Source: Treponema sp.
GTDB taxonomy: Bacteria; Spirochaetota; Spirochaetia; Treponematales; Treponemataceae
NCBI GenBank assembly: GCA_016297805.1
Contig: JAEDFX010000031.1
Location: forward strand, 1 to 23,141
Direction of reading: 5' to 3'
Length of the DNA stretch: 23,141 nucleotides
Position 1 is the first letter of the stretch; each line of letters starts with the position of its first letter. Positions 1-7,290 of the stretch are shown in pieces. The position numbers were made by a program, and so were the translations under genes. The notes beneath the pieces were generated by a model. That model was given only the letters and a program-made list of their open reading frames with translations, ran no database searches and had not been told where the DNA came from.

Positions 1-37
1 AATACATTTCGTGGCGAGTTTACGAAGGAGAGTTAGT

Positions 38-397
38 ATGATTTTTACACTTATAATTTTTTTATTAGTAGTAGTGTTTATGGCTTTCTTTATTGGAAAG
101 AATCTTACAAATGTATGTACTTTGTGGCTGATTAAAACTTATACAAATCTTCCTGTTGCTGTACTTGTACTTATTGCTTTTGGTGCAGGAATTGTATTCT
201 CTCTTTTACTTATGATGATTTCCAAGTTCAAGAAGTCTATGTCTTCATCAACAGAAGTTGAGCCGGCTCCAAAAAAAGAAAAATCAACTCAAAGAGAAAA
301 GACAGAGAAGAAAATCAAAAAACTTAAGAATAAGAAATCAAAGAACACAACAGATTCCTCAAGTGATGTAACCATTGTTGCCGATAAACCATTATGA
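38..397 (+). CDS. LapA-like (DUF1049-type) two-TM membrane protein
   Basis: This is a 119-residue inner-membrane protein. Two hydrophobic segments, roughly residues 1-22 and 38-60, are joined by a short loop containing KNLTNV. A highly charged Lys/Glu/Ser-rich cytoplasmic tail follows (residues 62-119). This layout resembles LapA/DUF1049 proteins, which are linked to envelope assembly, but the family call rests on topology and general pattern only. I chose the ATG at 38 because AAGGAG at 25-30 lies 7 nt upstream. An in-frame GTG at 11 would place that Shine-Dalgarno inside the gene. The stop overlaps the next gene in an ATGA arrangement, so the two are probably translationally coupled. The promoter must lie left of the window. 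Confidence 0.75.
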   Translation: MIFTLIIFLLVVVFMAFFIGKNLTNVCTLWLIKTYTNLPVAVLVLIAFGAGIVFSLLLMMISKFKKSMSSSTEVEPAPKKEKSTQREKTEKKIKKLKNKKSKNTTDSSSDVTIVADKPL

Positions 398-1413
398 GTA
401 TGAAAAAAAAACTTGCTATTGCGATTTCATTTTGTTTAGCTGCTTTGGTTTTTGCTGCAGAGCCTACTGCAAAATTTATTACAACCGAAGCGGCAAAAAA
501 AGATACAGTTGAAGAATCAATTTCTTATTTAAAGACACAAGCCTCTAAAATGACTGTAGCGGCAGAAAAACGCGCCACATATATTTTCCTTGCATCTTTG
601 CAGGAACAGATGGCTTTGTATGATGATGCACAGAAGTCCTATGCAGCGGCAGCAGCTATTGCGGCGGCAGATGCAGAAGGAATGCCAAAAAAATCAAACG
701 AACAGATTGTTCTGGAGGCAATTCGTTGTGCATTAAGCTGTGGTGATTATGCAACTGCAGACAGTTATTTAAATTCTGCTGTAAGAAACTCAAAAAATCA
801 GAAAGTGCAGGCTTATATTAAATTGTATACTCAGTGGAGTGCTTTGTGCCGTGCAGATTCTGTGGAAGATATTCAGGAACCAATTGTAATGCTTCAGGCC
901 TACACCAAAGTTGAGTCAATGAGCAGTATTAAACCGGCGCTTTTACTTACACTCTGGTATATTACAGGAGACAGTTCTTACTCAGCTCAGCTTACATCTG
1001 CATATCCTGAATCTGTAGAAAGTGCAATTGTAAAAGGTGATGTTCAGCTGCTTCCAACACCATTCTGGTTCTTTGTGCCAAAGTCAGGAGAAGCAGAACA
1101 AGGAACAGGCAGTTATTCAGTTTCTGTGGAGACATCTACTGTTTCAGCTCCATCGGTTGTAAAATCAACAGCTTCAGAGCCAACCGCAGCATCTTCTAAA
1201 ATTTCTAAATGGCAGTTAGGTTTATTCCGCACAGAAAGTAATGCAAAGCTTCTGGCCGAAGAAGTTAAAGCAAAAGGCTTTGATGTATATGTAACATCAG
1301 AGACTCGTTCCAGCGGAACAACTTATTATCTTGTAATTGTAAGAGAAGATAAAACAGGAAACGTAGCAGACCGTTTAAGAAGTTCTGGCTATGACTGTTA
1401 CGGAATCGAGTAG
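394..1413 (+). CDS. Exported protein with helical repeats and C-terminal SPOR domain
   Basis: A 339-residue exported protein. The N-terminus has a Sec signal: a short Lys-rich stretch, a hydrophobic core and an A-x-A-like site near VFAAEP. Residues about 40-210 are Ala-rich helices with a TPR-like rhythm (YDDAQKSYAAAAAIA, GDYATADSYLNSAV). A Ser/Thr/Pro linker (about 235-268) leads to a SPOR domain at about 270-339, visible as WQLGLFRTESNAKLLAEEVK followed by YYLVIVRE and a closing G-Y-D. SPOR domains bind denuded peptidoglycan at septa, so a periplasmic cell-wall role is inferred. ATG 394 overlaps the previous stop; ATG 400 (MKKK) is an equally good start. The gene converges with the GGDEF gene, with only 13 bp between the stop codons. 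A weak 8-bp hairpin (AACTGATT/AATCAGTT, 1416-1443) spans both 3' ends. Confidence 0.82.
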   Translation: MSMKKKLAIAISFCLAALVFAAEPTAKFITTEAAKKDTVEESISYLKTQASKMTVAAEKRATYIFLASLQEQMALYDDAQKSYAAAAAIAAADAEGMPKKSNEQIVLEAIRCALSCGDYATADSYLNSAVRNSKNQKVQAYIKLYTQWSALCRADSVEDIQEPIVMLQAYTKVESMSSIKPALLLTLWYITGDSSYSAQLTSAYPESVESAIVKGDVQLLPTPFWFFVPKSGEAEQGTGSYSVSVETSTVSAPSVVKSTASEPTAASSKISKWQLGLFRTESNAKLLAEEVKAKGFDVYVTSETRSSGTTYYLVIVREDKTGNVADRLRSSGYDCYGIE

Positions 1414-1426
1414 AAAACTGATTTCC

Positions 1427-2737
1427 TTACGAAATAATCAGTTCTATCTCCAGATGAAGGGCATCCATTTCTGTTCCCAACTCCTGTCGCAGATGTTCAA
1501 TGCCCTTTGGTAAAGTTTCTTTATTTATAGAAAGAATCAGCAGCTGATTAATACTGAACCAGGCAAAAATTCCAGGGTACTGAGCTTCTTTTATAAAGGT
1601 GGAAATCTTTTCATTTAAAGAAAGAACTTTTTTACTGTCTGGGCATTCCGGATTTTTCTTATCAATAATATTCAAAAGACACAGATTTGCATCTAGAACA
1701 CCTGAGGCACTTCTTTTATATGCCAGGTATACAATTCTGAATTCGCCAAATTTAAGCCAGGTTTGAATTTCTTCACCAACACGCTCCTTTAGCATTAAAT
1801 CTGTGCCGAGATTTGTACATTCCTGCCGGCCTTTAAGTAATTCTTCCCGGTCATCACGAGGTGTATAGAATTTGAATCCGTTTTTACCATGATTTTTTAT
1901 ATAAAGCAGGGCATGGTCTGCCTTGAAATGCAGATTTTCATAGGTAGTGGCAACTTCCGGGTACATTGCAATACCAATAGAAATTGTTGTAGGTCTGGAA
2001 AGATCTGGTAGAAGAACTTTTGTAAGGAGATTTTTCTGAACAATAGAACAGAGCTCCGAGATTTCATCCTGAGAAACGGCATCTTTTATAAATACACAAA
2101 ATTCATCACCAGAAACATGGGCAACGTAGGCTTTTTTAGAAAGAACTTCCTTAAGAATATTGCCTACTCCTTGAATAATAGAATCTCCAACCTGATGAGA
2201 ATAATTATCATTTATATATTTAAGTCCATCCAAATCACACATAAGGAAGGCACCAGGCTTCTTAGTCTTAAGATGTTTTCTGACTTTGTCCTGAAAGCCG
2301 TCCTTGTTTAAAAGGCCTGTAAGAGGATCTGTAGAAAGCCTCTGTTCATAAACAGCAACGTTTCTTTTAAGATTGTGGATTGTTATAACATTCTGAATTC
2401 GTCTGCGGGTAAGAATTGAATCAAATGGGGCAATGAATATTTCTGAAACACCTGAATTAAATAAATCCAGTTCTGTCTGCAGGTTAGCGGCTTCCAGAAT
2501 TACTGAAACCGGCTGATTTTGAATCTGATGAGTGTCATAAAGATAGCGTAAAACAGCCTGACCATCCAGTTTTGATGAAGAAAGGTCAATAATAATCAAG
2601 GTATAATGATGATTCTGCAGGGCATTGATAGCATCAACTTCACTTGTATAGCTTTCAACTTTATAATCTTCATTTAAGTAGGACGAGAAAGTTCTAAGTG
2701 TTGTGTAATTCTGAATAGCAAGAAAAACCTTATCCAT
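1427..2737 (-). CDS. GGDEF-domain protein with degenerate receiver domain
   Basis: A 436-residue cytoplasmic protein, probably a diguanylate cyclase. Residues 1-115 fold like a response-regulator receiver: Asp51 follows a hydrophobic strand. However, the usual acidic pair near position 10 is Gln9-Asn10, and the conserved Lys-Pro is Ala103-Pro104, so phosphorylation is doubtful. The GGDEF domain covers about 125-290. It carries DPLTGLLNK (137-145), metal-binding CDLDG (167-171), and the active-site loop as SGDEF (209-213), an accepted variant of GGDEF. There is no RxxD inhibitory site just upstream (the sequence there is KKAY). The last 130 residues are not a family I recognise with confidence; their pattern (LCLLNIID, then FAWFSINQLLIL) could be a decayed second GGDEF-like fold. 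There is no clear Shine-Dalgarno; a good promoter ends 8 nt before the ATG. Confidence 0.88.
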   Translation of the reverse strand: MDKVFLAIQNYTTLRTFSSYLNEDYKVESYTSEVDAINALQNHHYTLIIIDLSSSKLDGQAVLRYLYDTHQIQNQPVSVILEAANLQTELDLFNSGVSEIFIAPFDSILTRRRIQNVITIHNLKRNVAVYEQRLSTDPLTGLLNKDGFQDKVRKHLKTKKPGAFLMCDLDGLKYINDNYSHQVGDSIIQGVGNILKEVLSKKAYVAHVSGDEFCVFIKDAVSQDEISELCSIVQKNLLTKVLLPDLSRPTTISIGIAMYPEVATTYENLHFKADHALLYIKNHGKNGFKFYTPRDDREELLKGRQECTNLGTDLMLKERVGEEIQTWLKFGEFRIVYLAYKRSASGVLDANLCLLNIIDKKNPECPDSKKVLSLNEKISTFIKEAQYPGIFAWFSINQLLILSINKETLPKGIEHLRQELGTEMDALHLEIELIIS

Positions 2738-2774
2738 AGGAAATGATTATATACTGAGATATTTTTTTTGTAAA
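2738..2774 (-). promoter_or_regulatory. Promoter abutting the GGDEF start codon
   Basis: On the minus strand, -35 TTTACA (2774-2769), a 17-bp spacer, and -10 TATAAT (2751-2746) are followed by only 8 nt before the ATG at 2737. Transcription would begin at or next to the start codon, so the mRNA is probably leaderless. No Shine-Dalgarno is visible in those 8 nt. Confidence 0.6.
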
Positions 2775-2842
2775 ATATACAACGAATTTTTAAGAGTTAA
2801 CTCCTAATTCATAAAACAGTTGTTAGAATCCTTTTTTTTGTT

Positions 2843-2870
2843 TAGACTTACTGCGAATATATACTATAAT
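2843..2870 (+). promoter_or_regulatory. Promoter of ettA-GH5-GH1
   Basis: A perfect TATAAT at 2865-2870 is preceded, with 16-bp spacing, by TAGACT (4 of 6 to TTGACA). This gives a leader of about 40 nt that carries a clear AAGGGAG Shine-Dalgarno at 2904-2910, 6 nt before the ATG at 2917. The 179-bp gap is shared with the divergent GGDEF promoter. Confidence 0.55.
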
Positions 2871-2916
2871 AATGTAATAAAAATTTTATAGATTACAGAA
2901 CAAAAGGGAGAAAATA

Positions 2917-4653
2917 ATGGCAAAAACTTACGACGATAAAAAAATCATTTACACCATGGACCGTGTTGGACGTGCTTACGGAACTAAGGTTGTACTTAAA
3001 GATATCAGCATTTCATATTATTACGGAGCAAAGATTGGTGTAATCGGTTCAAACGGTGCCGGAAAATCTTCTCTTTTTAAGATTCTTGCTGGAATTGATA
3101 AGGACTTTACAGGTGAAACTTCTATGGCTCCAGGCTATACAATCGGTTATCTGGAGCAGGAACCATACCTTGAACCTGGAAAGACTGTAATTGATGTTGT
3201 AAAGGAAGGTGTAAAGGAAGTTACAGACCTTCTTGCAGAATTTGACCAGATTAACGAAGCATTTGGTGACCCGGATGCTGATATTGATAAGCTTTGTGCC
3301 CGACAGGGAGAAGTTCAGGAAAAGCTGGATGCATTGGATGCATGGAATCTTGATGCAAATCTTGAGCTGGCTATGGAAGCTTTGCGTTGTCCTCCATCAG
3401 ATCAGGTTGTAGATGTACTCTCTGGAGGTGAACGTCGTCGTGTTGCACTTTGTCGTTTGCTTTTGCAGAAGCCAGATATTCTTCTTTTGGACGAACCTAC
3501 AAACCATCTGGATGCAGAAACTGTAGCATGGCTTGAAAAACACTTGCATGACTATCCAGGAACTGTAATTGCTATTACTCACGACCGCTACTTCCTTGAT
3601 GATGTAGCTGGCTGGATTCTGGAATTGGACCGCGGTGAAGGTATTCCTTTTAAAGGAAATTATTCATCATGGCTTGAACAGAAAAATCAGCGTCTGGCAA
3701 TGGAAAGTAAGCACGAATCTGAACGTCAGAAAGAAATTCAGAAGGAATTGGAATGGATTCATATGGGTGCAAAAGGTCGTCAGGCTAAGCACAAGGAACA
3801 CATTACCCGTTATAACGATTTAATGGCTCAGGAATCTAAAAAACAGCTGAAAGATACTCAGATTTCCATTCCTGCAGGGCCTCGTTTGGGAAATCAGGTT
3901 ATTGATATTGAAAATCTTACAAAATCTTTCGGCGATAAACTGTTGTTTGAAAATCTTAATATTCATATTCCTGCTGGTGCTATTGTTGGTATTGTTGGTC
4001 CAAACGGTGCAGGTAAAACTACTTTGTTTAAAATGATTGTAGATGCTGCTGGTCAGGAAGGTGGAGAAAAGCCTGATGCTGGAGAAATTAAAGTTGGTTC
4101 TACAGTTAAGCTGGTTTATGTAGATCAGATGCGTTCAGGTCTTGATTTGAACAAGACTGTTTACGAAACTCTTGGTGGTGGCGGCGACCTGGTTAAGCTT
4201 GGTGCTGTTGATGAAAAAGGACGAGCTCTTGAAGGCGGCGTTCGTGAAGTAAATGCTCATGCATACTGTGGCTGGTTTAATTTTGCCGGTGCAGATCAGA
4301 ATAAAAAAGTCAGTGTACTTTCAGGTGGTGAAAGAAACCGTTTGAATCTTGGTATGATGTTGAAGGAAAGTGGAAACGTATTGTTGTTCGATGAACCTAC
4401 AAACGACCTTGATGTAGAAACAGTTCGTGCCCTTGAAGAAGCTCTCGAGGATTTTGCAGGTTGTGCTCTTGTAGTAAGCCATGACCGCTGGTTCCTGGAC
4501 CGTATCTGTACACATATCCTTGCTTTCGAAAACAATTCAGAAGTTCGTTTCTTTGAAGGAAACTGGTCTGATTATGCAGAATGGAAGATGAAGGAATTCG
4601 GAGAGGAAGCTGGCGTTCCAAAACGTACTGTTTATCGTAAGCTTTCAAGATAG
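2917..4653 (+). CDS. ettA: ABC-F ATPase EttA (energy-dependent translational throttle)
   Basis: A 578-residue soluble protein with two ABC ATPase cassettes and no membrane segments. In the first, Walker A is GSNGAGKS (44-51), the signature is LSGGERRR (from 168), and Walker B is ILLLDEPTNHLD with Glu193. In the second, Walker A is GPNGAGKT (from 361), the signature is LSGGERNR (from 468), and Walker B is LLFDEPTNDLD with Glu493. The linker between them contains the Arg/Lys-rich stretch KGRQAKHKEHITRYN, typical of the EttA P-site tRNA interaction motif. In E. coli, EttA binds the ribosomal E site and gates initiation according to ATP/ADP. The protein is slightly longer than E. coli EttA (555). 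Start supported by AAGGGAG. The cellulase gene starts 18 bp after its stop with no terminator between, so cotranscription is likely. Confidence 0.93.
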   Translation: MAKTYDDKKIIYTMDRVGRAYGTKVVLKDISISYYYGAKIGVIGSNGAGKSSLFKILAGIDKDFTGETSMAPGYTIGYLEQEPYLEPGKTVIDVVKEGVKEVTDLLAEFDQINEAFGDPDADIDKLCARQGEVQEKLDALDAWNLDANLELAMEALRCPPSDQVVDVLSGGERRRVALCRLLLQKPDILLLDEPTNHLDAETVAWLEKHLHDYPGTVIAITHDRYFLDDVAGWILELDRGEGIPFKGNYSSWLEQKNQRLAMESKHESERQKEIQKELEWIHMGAKGRQAKHKEHITRYNDLMAQESKKQLKDTQISIPAGPRLGNQVIDIENLTKSFGDKLLFENLNIHIPAGAIVGIVGPNGAGKTTLFKMIVDAAGQEGGEKPDAGEIKVGSTVKLVYVDQMRSGLDLNKTVYETLGGGGDLVKLGAVDEKGRALEGGVREVNAHAYCGWFNFAGADQNKKVSVLSGGERNRLNLGMMLKESGNVLLFDEPTNDLDVETVRALEEALEDFAGCALVVSHDRWFLDRICTHILAFENNSEVRFFEGNWSDYAEWKMKEFGEEAGVPKRTVYRKLSR

Positions 4654-4671
4654 AGGAGTATTAGGAGCAAA

Positions 4672-5874
4672 ATGAAAAAAACTTTATCTACAGTAATTGT
4701 ATCTCTATGTCTGGCTGTATTTGCATTTGGAGTGGAAAAAACTGTTTATGACAAATCCAAGGCTATAAGTGATACTGGAAAAAAAGCCTTTACTGCAACA
4801 TCAGCAATTAAAACTGTTGCAGATATGAAAACTGGCTGGAATCTTGGTAATACTTTTGATGCAACAAATGGAAAAAATCTGGCATCAGAAACAAGCTGGG
4901 GTCAGCCAAAAACAACAAAGGCAATGATTGATGGTCTGGCAAAATCTGGAATAAAAACAATTCGTATTCCAACAAGCTGGAGCAATCACTTTGTTGATAC
5001 AAACTATACAATTGATCCTGCATGGATGGCTCGTGTAAAAGAAGTAGTGGACTGGGCTATTGAAGATGGTATGTATGTTATTTTGAATACTCATCACGAT
5101 AATTTTTCAAAAAATGCTACAGTTCCTCGCTGCGGTGGATATTATCCAACATCGGCAAATTATGAAGAATCTTCACGTTATGCAGTAAATGTATGGGCAC
5201 AGATTTCTCAGGCTTTTAATAATGGCTATGATGAGCATCTGGTTTTTGAAACTTTTAATGAGCCTCGTCTTCGTGGAACAAATCATGAATGGTGGTTCGA
5301 TAAAAATGCAGCAGACTGTAAGGATGCAGCTAAAACTTTGAATCAGCTTAATCAGGATGTATTGGATACAATTCGTGCCAGTGGTGGAAACAATCAGAAA
5401 CGTTTTGTTGCTTGTCCAGGTCTACAGGCTTCTCCTGAATCTGCATTGGAAGCTGCTTTTGAAATGCCAAAGGATGATGCACCTGGAAAACTTATTCTTT
5501 CAGTTCATATGTATACACCTTATAAATTCGCAATGGAATCTCCAGGGGCTGTTAAATGGAACCCTGCTTTTGAACGTGAACTTACATATATGTTCAACCG
5601 TTTGAATAATACTTTCATTCAGAAAGGCTATGCTGTTTACATTGGTGAATATGGTGCAACAGACAAGAGAAATCTTGAAGATCGTATTGCATGGATTCAT
5701 GCTTTCTTAAGCAATTCAAGAAAGTTGGGAATGCCTTGCTTCATTTGGGATAATGCTCAGATTATGGGCCCTACTGGGTCAGATTACAGCGAAAAATACG
5801 GATATTATAACCGTTCAAAACAGACCTGGTATTTCCCAGAAATTATTGCAGCAATTAACGAGGAAATGAAATAA
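4672..5874 (+). CDS. Exported GH5 endo-beta-glucanase (subfamily 4-like)
   Basis: A 400-residue secreted glycoside hydrolase. A Sec signal peptide occupies about residues 1-20 with no lipobox Cys. The (beta/alpha)8 catalytic domain shows GWNLGNTFDA, ETSWGQPKTT, IRIPTSW and HHD. The acid/base Glu197 lies in TFNEP, and the nucleophile Glu326 in YIGEYG; a final FIWDNA strand carries the aglycone-side Trp. The WNLGNT...TSWGNPxTT pattern is typical of GH5_4, which includes endoglucanases, xyloglucanases and mixed-linkage glucanases; substrate cannot be settled from sequence. No carbohydrate-binding module or dockerin follows, so this is a compact single-domain enzyme. AGGAG at 4663-4667 supports the start. 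The stop TAA overlaps the GH1 start (TAATG), so products of this enzyme probably feed the intracellular beta-glucosidase. Confidence 0.92.
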   Translation: MKKTLSTVIVSLCLAVFAFGVEKTVYDKSKAISDTGKKAFTATSAIKTVADMKTGWNLGNTFDATNGKNLASETSWGQPKTTKAMIDGLAKSGIKTIRIPTSWSNHFVDTNYTIDPAWMARVKEVVDWAIEDGMYVILNTHHDNFSKNATVPRCGGYYPTSANYEESSRYAVNVWAQISQAFNNGYDEHLVFETFNEPRLRGTNHEWWFDKNAADCKDAAKTLNQLNQDVLDTIRASGGNNQKRFVACPGLQASPESALEAAFEMPKDDAPGKLILSVHMYTPYKFAMESPGAVKWNPAFERELTYMFNRLNNTFIQKGYAVYIGEYGATDKRNLEDRIAWIHAFLSNSRKLGMPCFIWDNAQIMGPTGSDYSEKYGYYNRSKQTWYFPEIIAAINEEMK

Positions 5875-7196
5875 TGAGTTTTCGAAAGGATTTTGTTTGG
5901 GGTGCGGCAACTGCAGCATTTCAGATTGAAGGTGCATGGAATGAAGATGGAAAAGCTTCATCAATTTGGGATGAGTATTGTCACGAAGACGGTCACATTG
6001 CAGATAATTCCAATGGAGATGTAGCCTGCGATCACTATCATCGTTATAAGGAAGATGTGAAACTGATGGCAGAGCTTGGTCTTAAAGCATATAGATTTTC
6101 TATTTCATGGCCAAGAATTATTCCAGACGGAACAGGTGCCGTTAATCAGAAAGGAATTGATTTTTATAATAATCTGATTGATGAACTTCTAAAATACAAT
6201 ATTACTCCATATATTACTTTGTTCCATTGGGATTTGCCTTATGCTCTTCATCTTCGTGGTGGCTGGATGAATCCTGAAAGCTCTACATGGTTTGAAAATT
6301 ATACTCGTGTTGTGGCAGAAAATTTTGGAGACAGAGTAAAACATTTTATTACTTTCAATGAGCCATCTATTTTTATTGGATTGGGATATGCTCAGGGGGC
6401 AATGGCTCCAGGTTATAAATCTTCTCATAAAGATGTTCTGAACATGGGCTTGAATTTTCATCTTTCTCACGGAAAAGCTGTAGGAGTTCTTAGAGAGCTT
6501 GTTCCAGATGCAGAAGTTGGTATTACATTTGCCACAAGTCCTGCTATTCCAGTTACAGCTGCAGATGAACAGGCATCCTACGACTCATATTTCTGGAGTG
6601 GAAAAAATGGTTTCTGGTGGAGCGATTCCTATTGGGTAGATCCGATTGTATTTGGAAAGTATCCTGAAAAATTGCTGGAAGAGTGTGCGGATATTATGCC
6701 AAAAATCACTGATGAAGATATGAAAATTATCAGCAGAAAAATTGATTTTATTGGTGTAAATATTTATCAGGCAAAATATGTTGGTGAATGGGAACGTAAG
6801 CCAGGAACACCACATACAGAACTTTCCTGGGATGTATACGACAAGGCACTTAAGTGGGGTGTAAAGCACTACACAAAACGCTACAAGCTTCCTATGTATA
6901 TTACAGAAAATGGACTTTCCTGCCATGACTGGGTAAGCATGGATGGTAAAGTTCATGATCCAAACCGAGAAGACTTCCTTCACCGCTATTTGATTGGTTT
7001 AAAAGAAGCTGCTGAAGATGGTTGTGATGTTCGGGGCTATTTTCAGTGGTCATTTATGGACAACTTTGAATGGGCAAATGGTTACAATCCACGCTTTGGA
7101 ATGGTTTACTGTGATTATCCAACAGGAAAACGTACTGTAAAGGATTCTGCTTACTGGTATAAGTCAGTAATTGAACAGAATGGTGAAAATTTATAA
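5874..7196 (+). CDS. GH1 beta-glucosidase (cytoplasmic)
   Basis: A 440-residue retaining beta-glycosidase of normal GH1 length. It begins FRKDFVWGAATAAFQIEGA, the classic GH1 N-terminal signature. The acid/base Glu163 is in TFNEPS, the nucleophile Glu345 is in YITENG, and the glycone-binding motif WSFMDNFEWANGY is near the C-terminus. There is no signal peptide, so it acts in the cytoplasm on imported cellobiose or short beta-glucan oligosaccharides. No phospho-specificity residue set was checked, so 6-phospho-beta-glucosidase activity is not formally excluded. The start overlaps the GH5 stop by one base; GAGGA at 5860-5864 is a suitable Shine-Dalgarno. The gene ends before a small GGGT/ACCC hairpin (7216-7228) and a strong terminator. 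Confidence 0.94.
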   Translation: MSFRKDFVWGAATAAFQIEGAWNEDGKASSIWDEYCHEDGHIADNSNGDVACDHYHRYKEDVKLMAELGLKAYRFSISWPRIIPDGTGAVNQKGIDFYNNLIDELLKYNITPYITLFHWDLPYALHLRGGWMNPESSTWFENYTRVVAENFGDRVKHFITFNEPSIFIGLGYAQGAMAPGYKSSHKDVLNMGLNFHLSHGKAVGVLRELVPDAEVGITFATSPAIPVTAADEQASYDSYFWSGKNGFWWSDSYWVDPIVFGKYPEKLLEECADIMPKITDEDMKIISRKIDFIGVNIYQAKYVGEWERKPGTPHTELSWDVYDKALKWGVKHYTKRYKLPMYITENGLSCHDWVSMDGKVHDPNREDFLHRYLIGLKEAAEDGCDVRGYFQWSFMDNFEWANGYNPRFGMVYCDYPTGKRTVKDSAYWYKSVIEQNGENL

Positions 7197-7238
7197 ATAT
7201 GACAATTGTATTCTAGGGTGAAATACCCAAATTGAATA

Positions 7239-7277
7239 AAAGGATTGGTTAAACGTTTTACCAATCCTTTTTTTATG
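7239..7277 (+). terminator. Rho-independent terminator after GH1
   Basis: An 11-bp stem (AAAGGATTGGT 7239-7249 / ACCAATCCTTT 7260-7270) encloses an AAACGTTT core and is followed directly by a T run to 7274. It closes the ettA-GH5-GH1 transcript. The GH43 start codon lies only 14-20 bp further on. Confidence 0.85.
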
Positions 7278-7284
7278 TTATATT
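7257..7284 (+). promoter_or_regulatory. Possible promoter for GH43, overlapping the terminator
   Basis: TTTACC (7257-7262), a 16-bp spacer and TATATT (7279-7284) end 6 nt before the ATG at 7291. No Shine-Dalgarno is visible. The -35 element would lie in the right arm of the preceding terminator. The match is modest; read-through is the alternative. Confidence 0.35.
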
Positions 7285-7290
7285 ATCAAT

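Noticed and set aside
1416..1443. Terminator between the SPOR and GGDEF genes
   Set aside because: The 8-bp stem has a 12-nt loop and no T tract on either strand; it overlaps coding sequence, so I did not call it.
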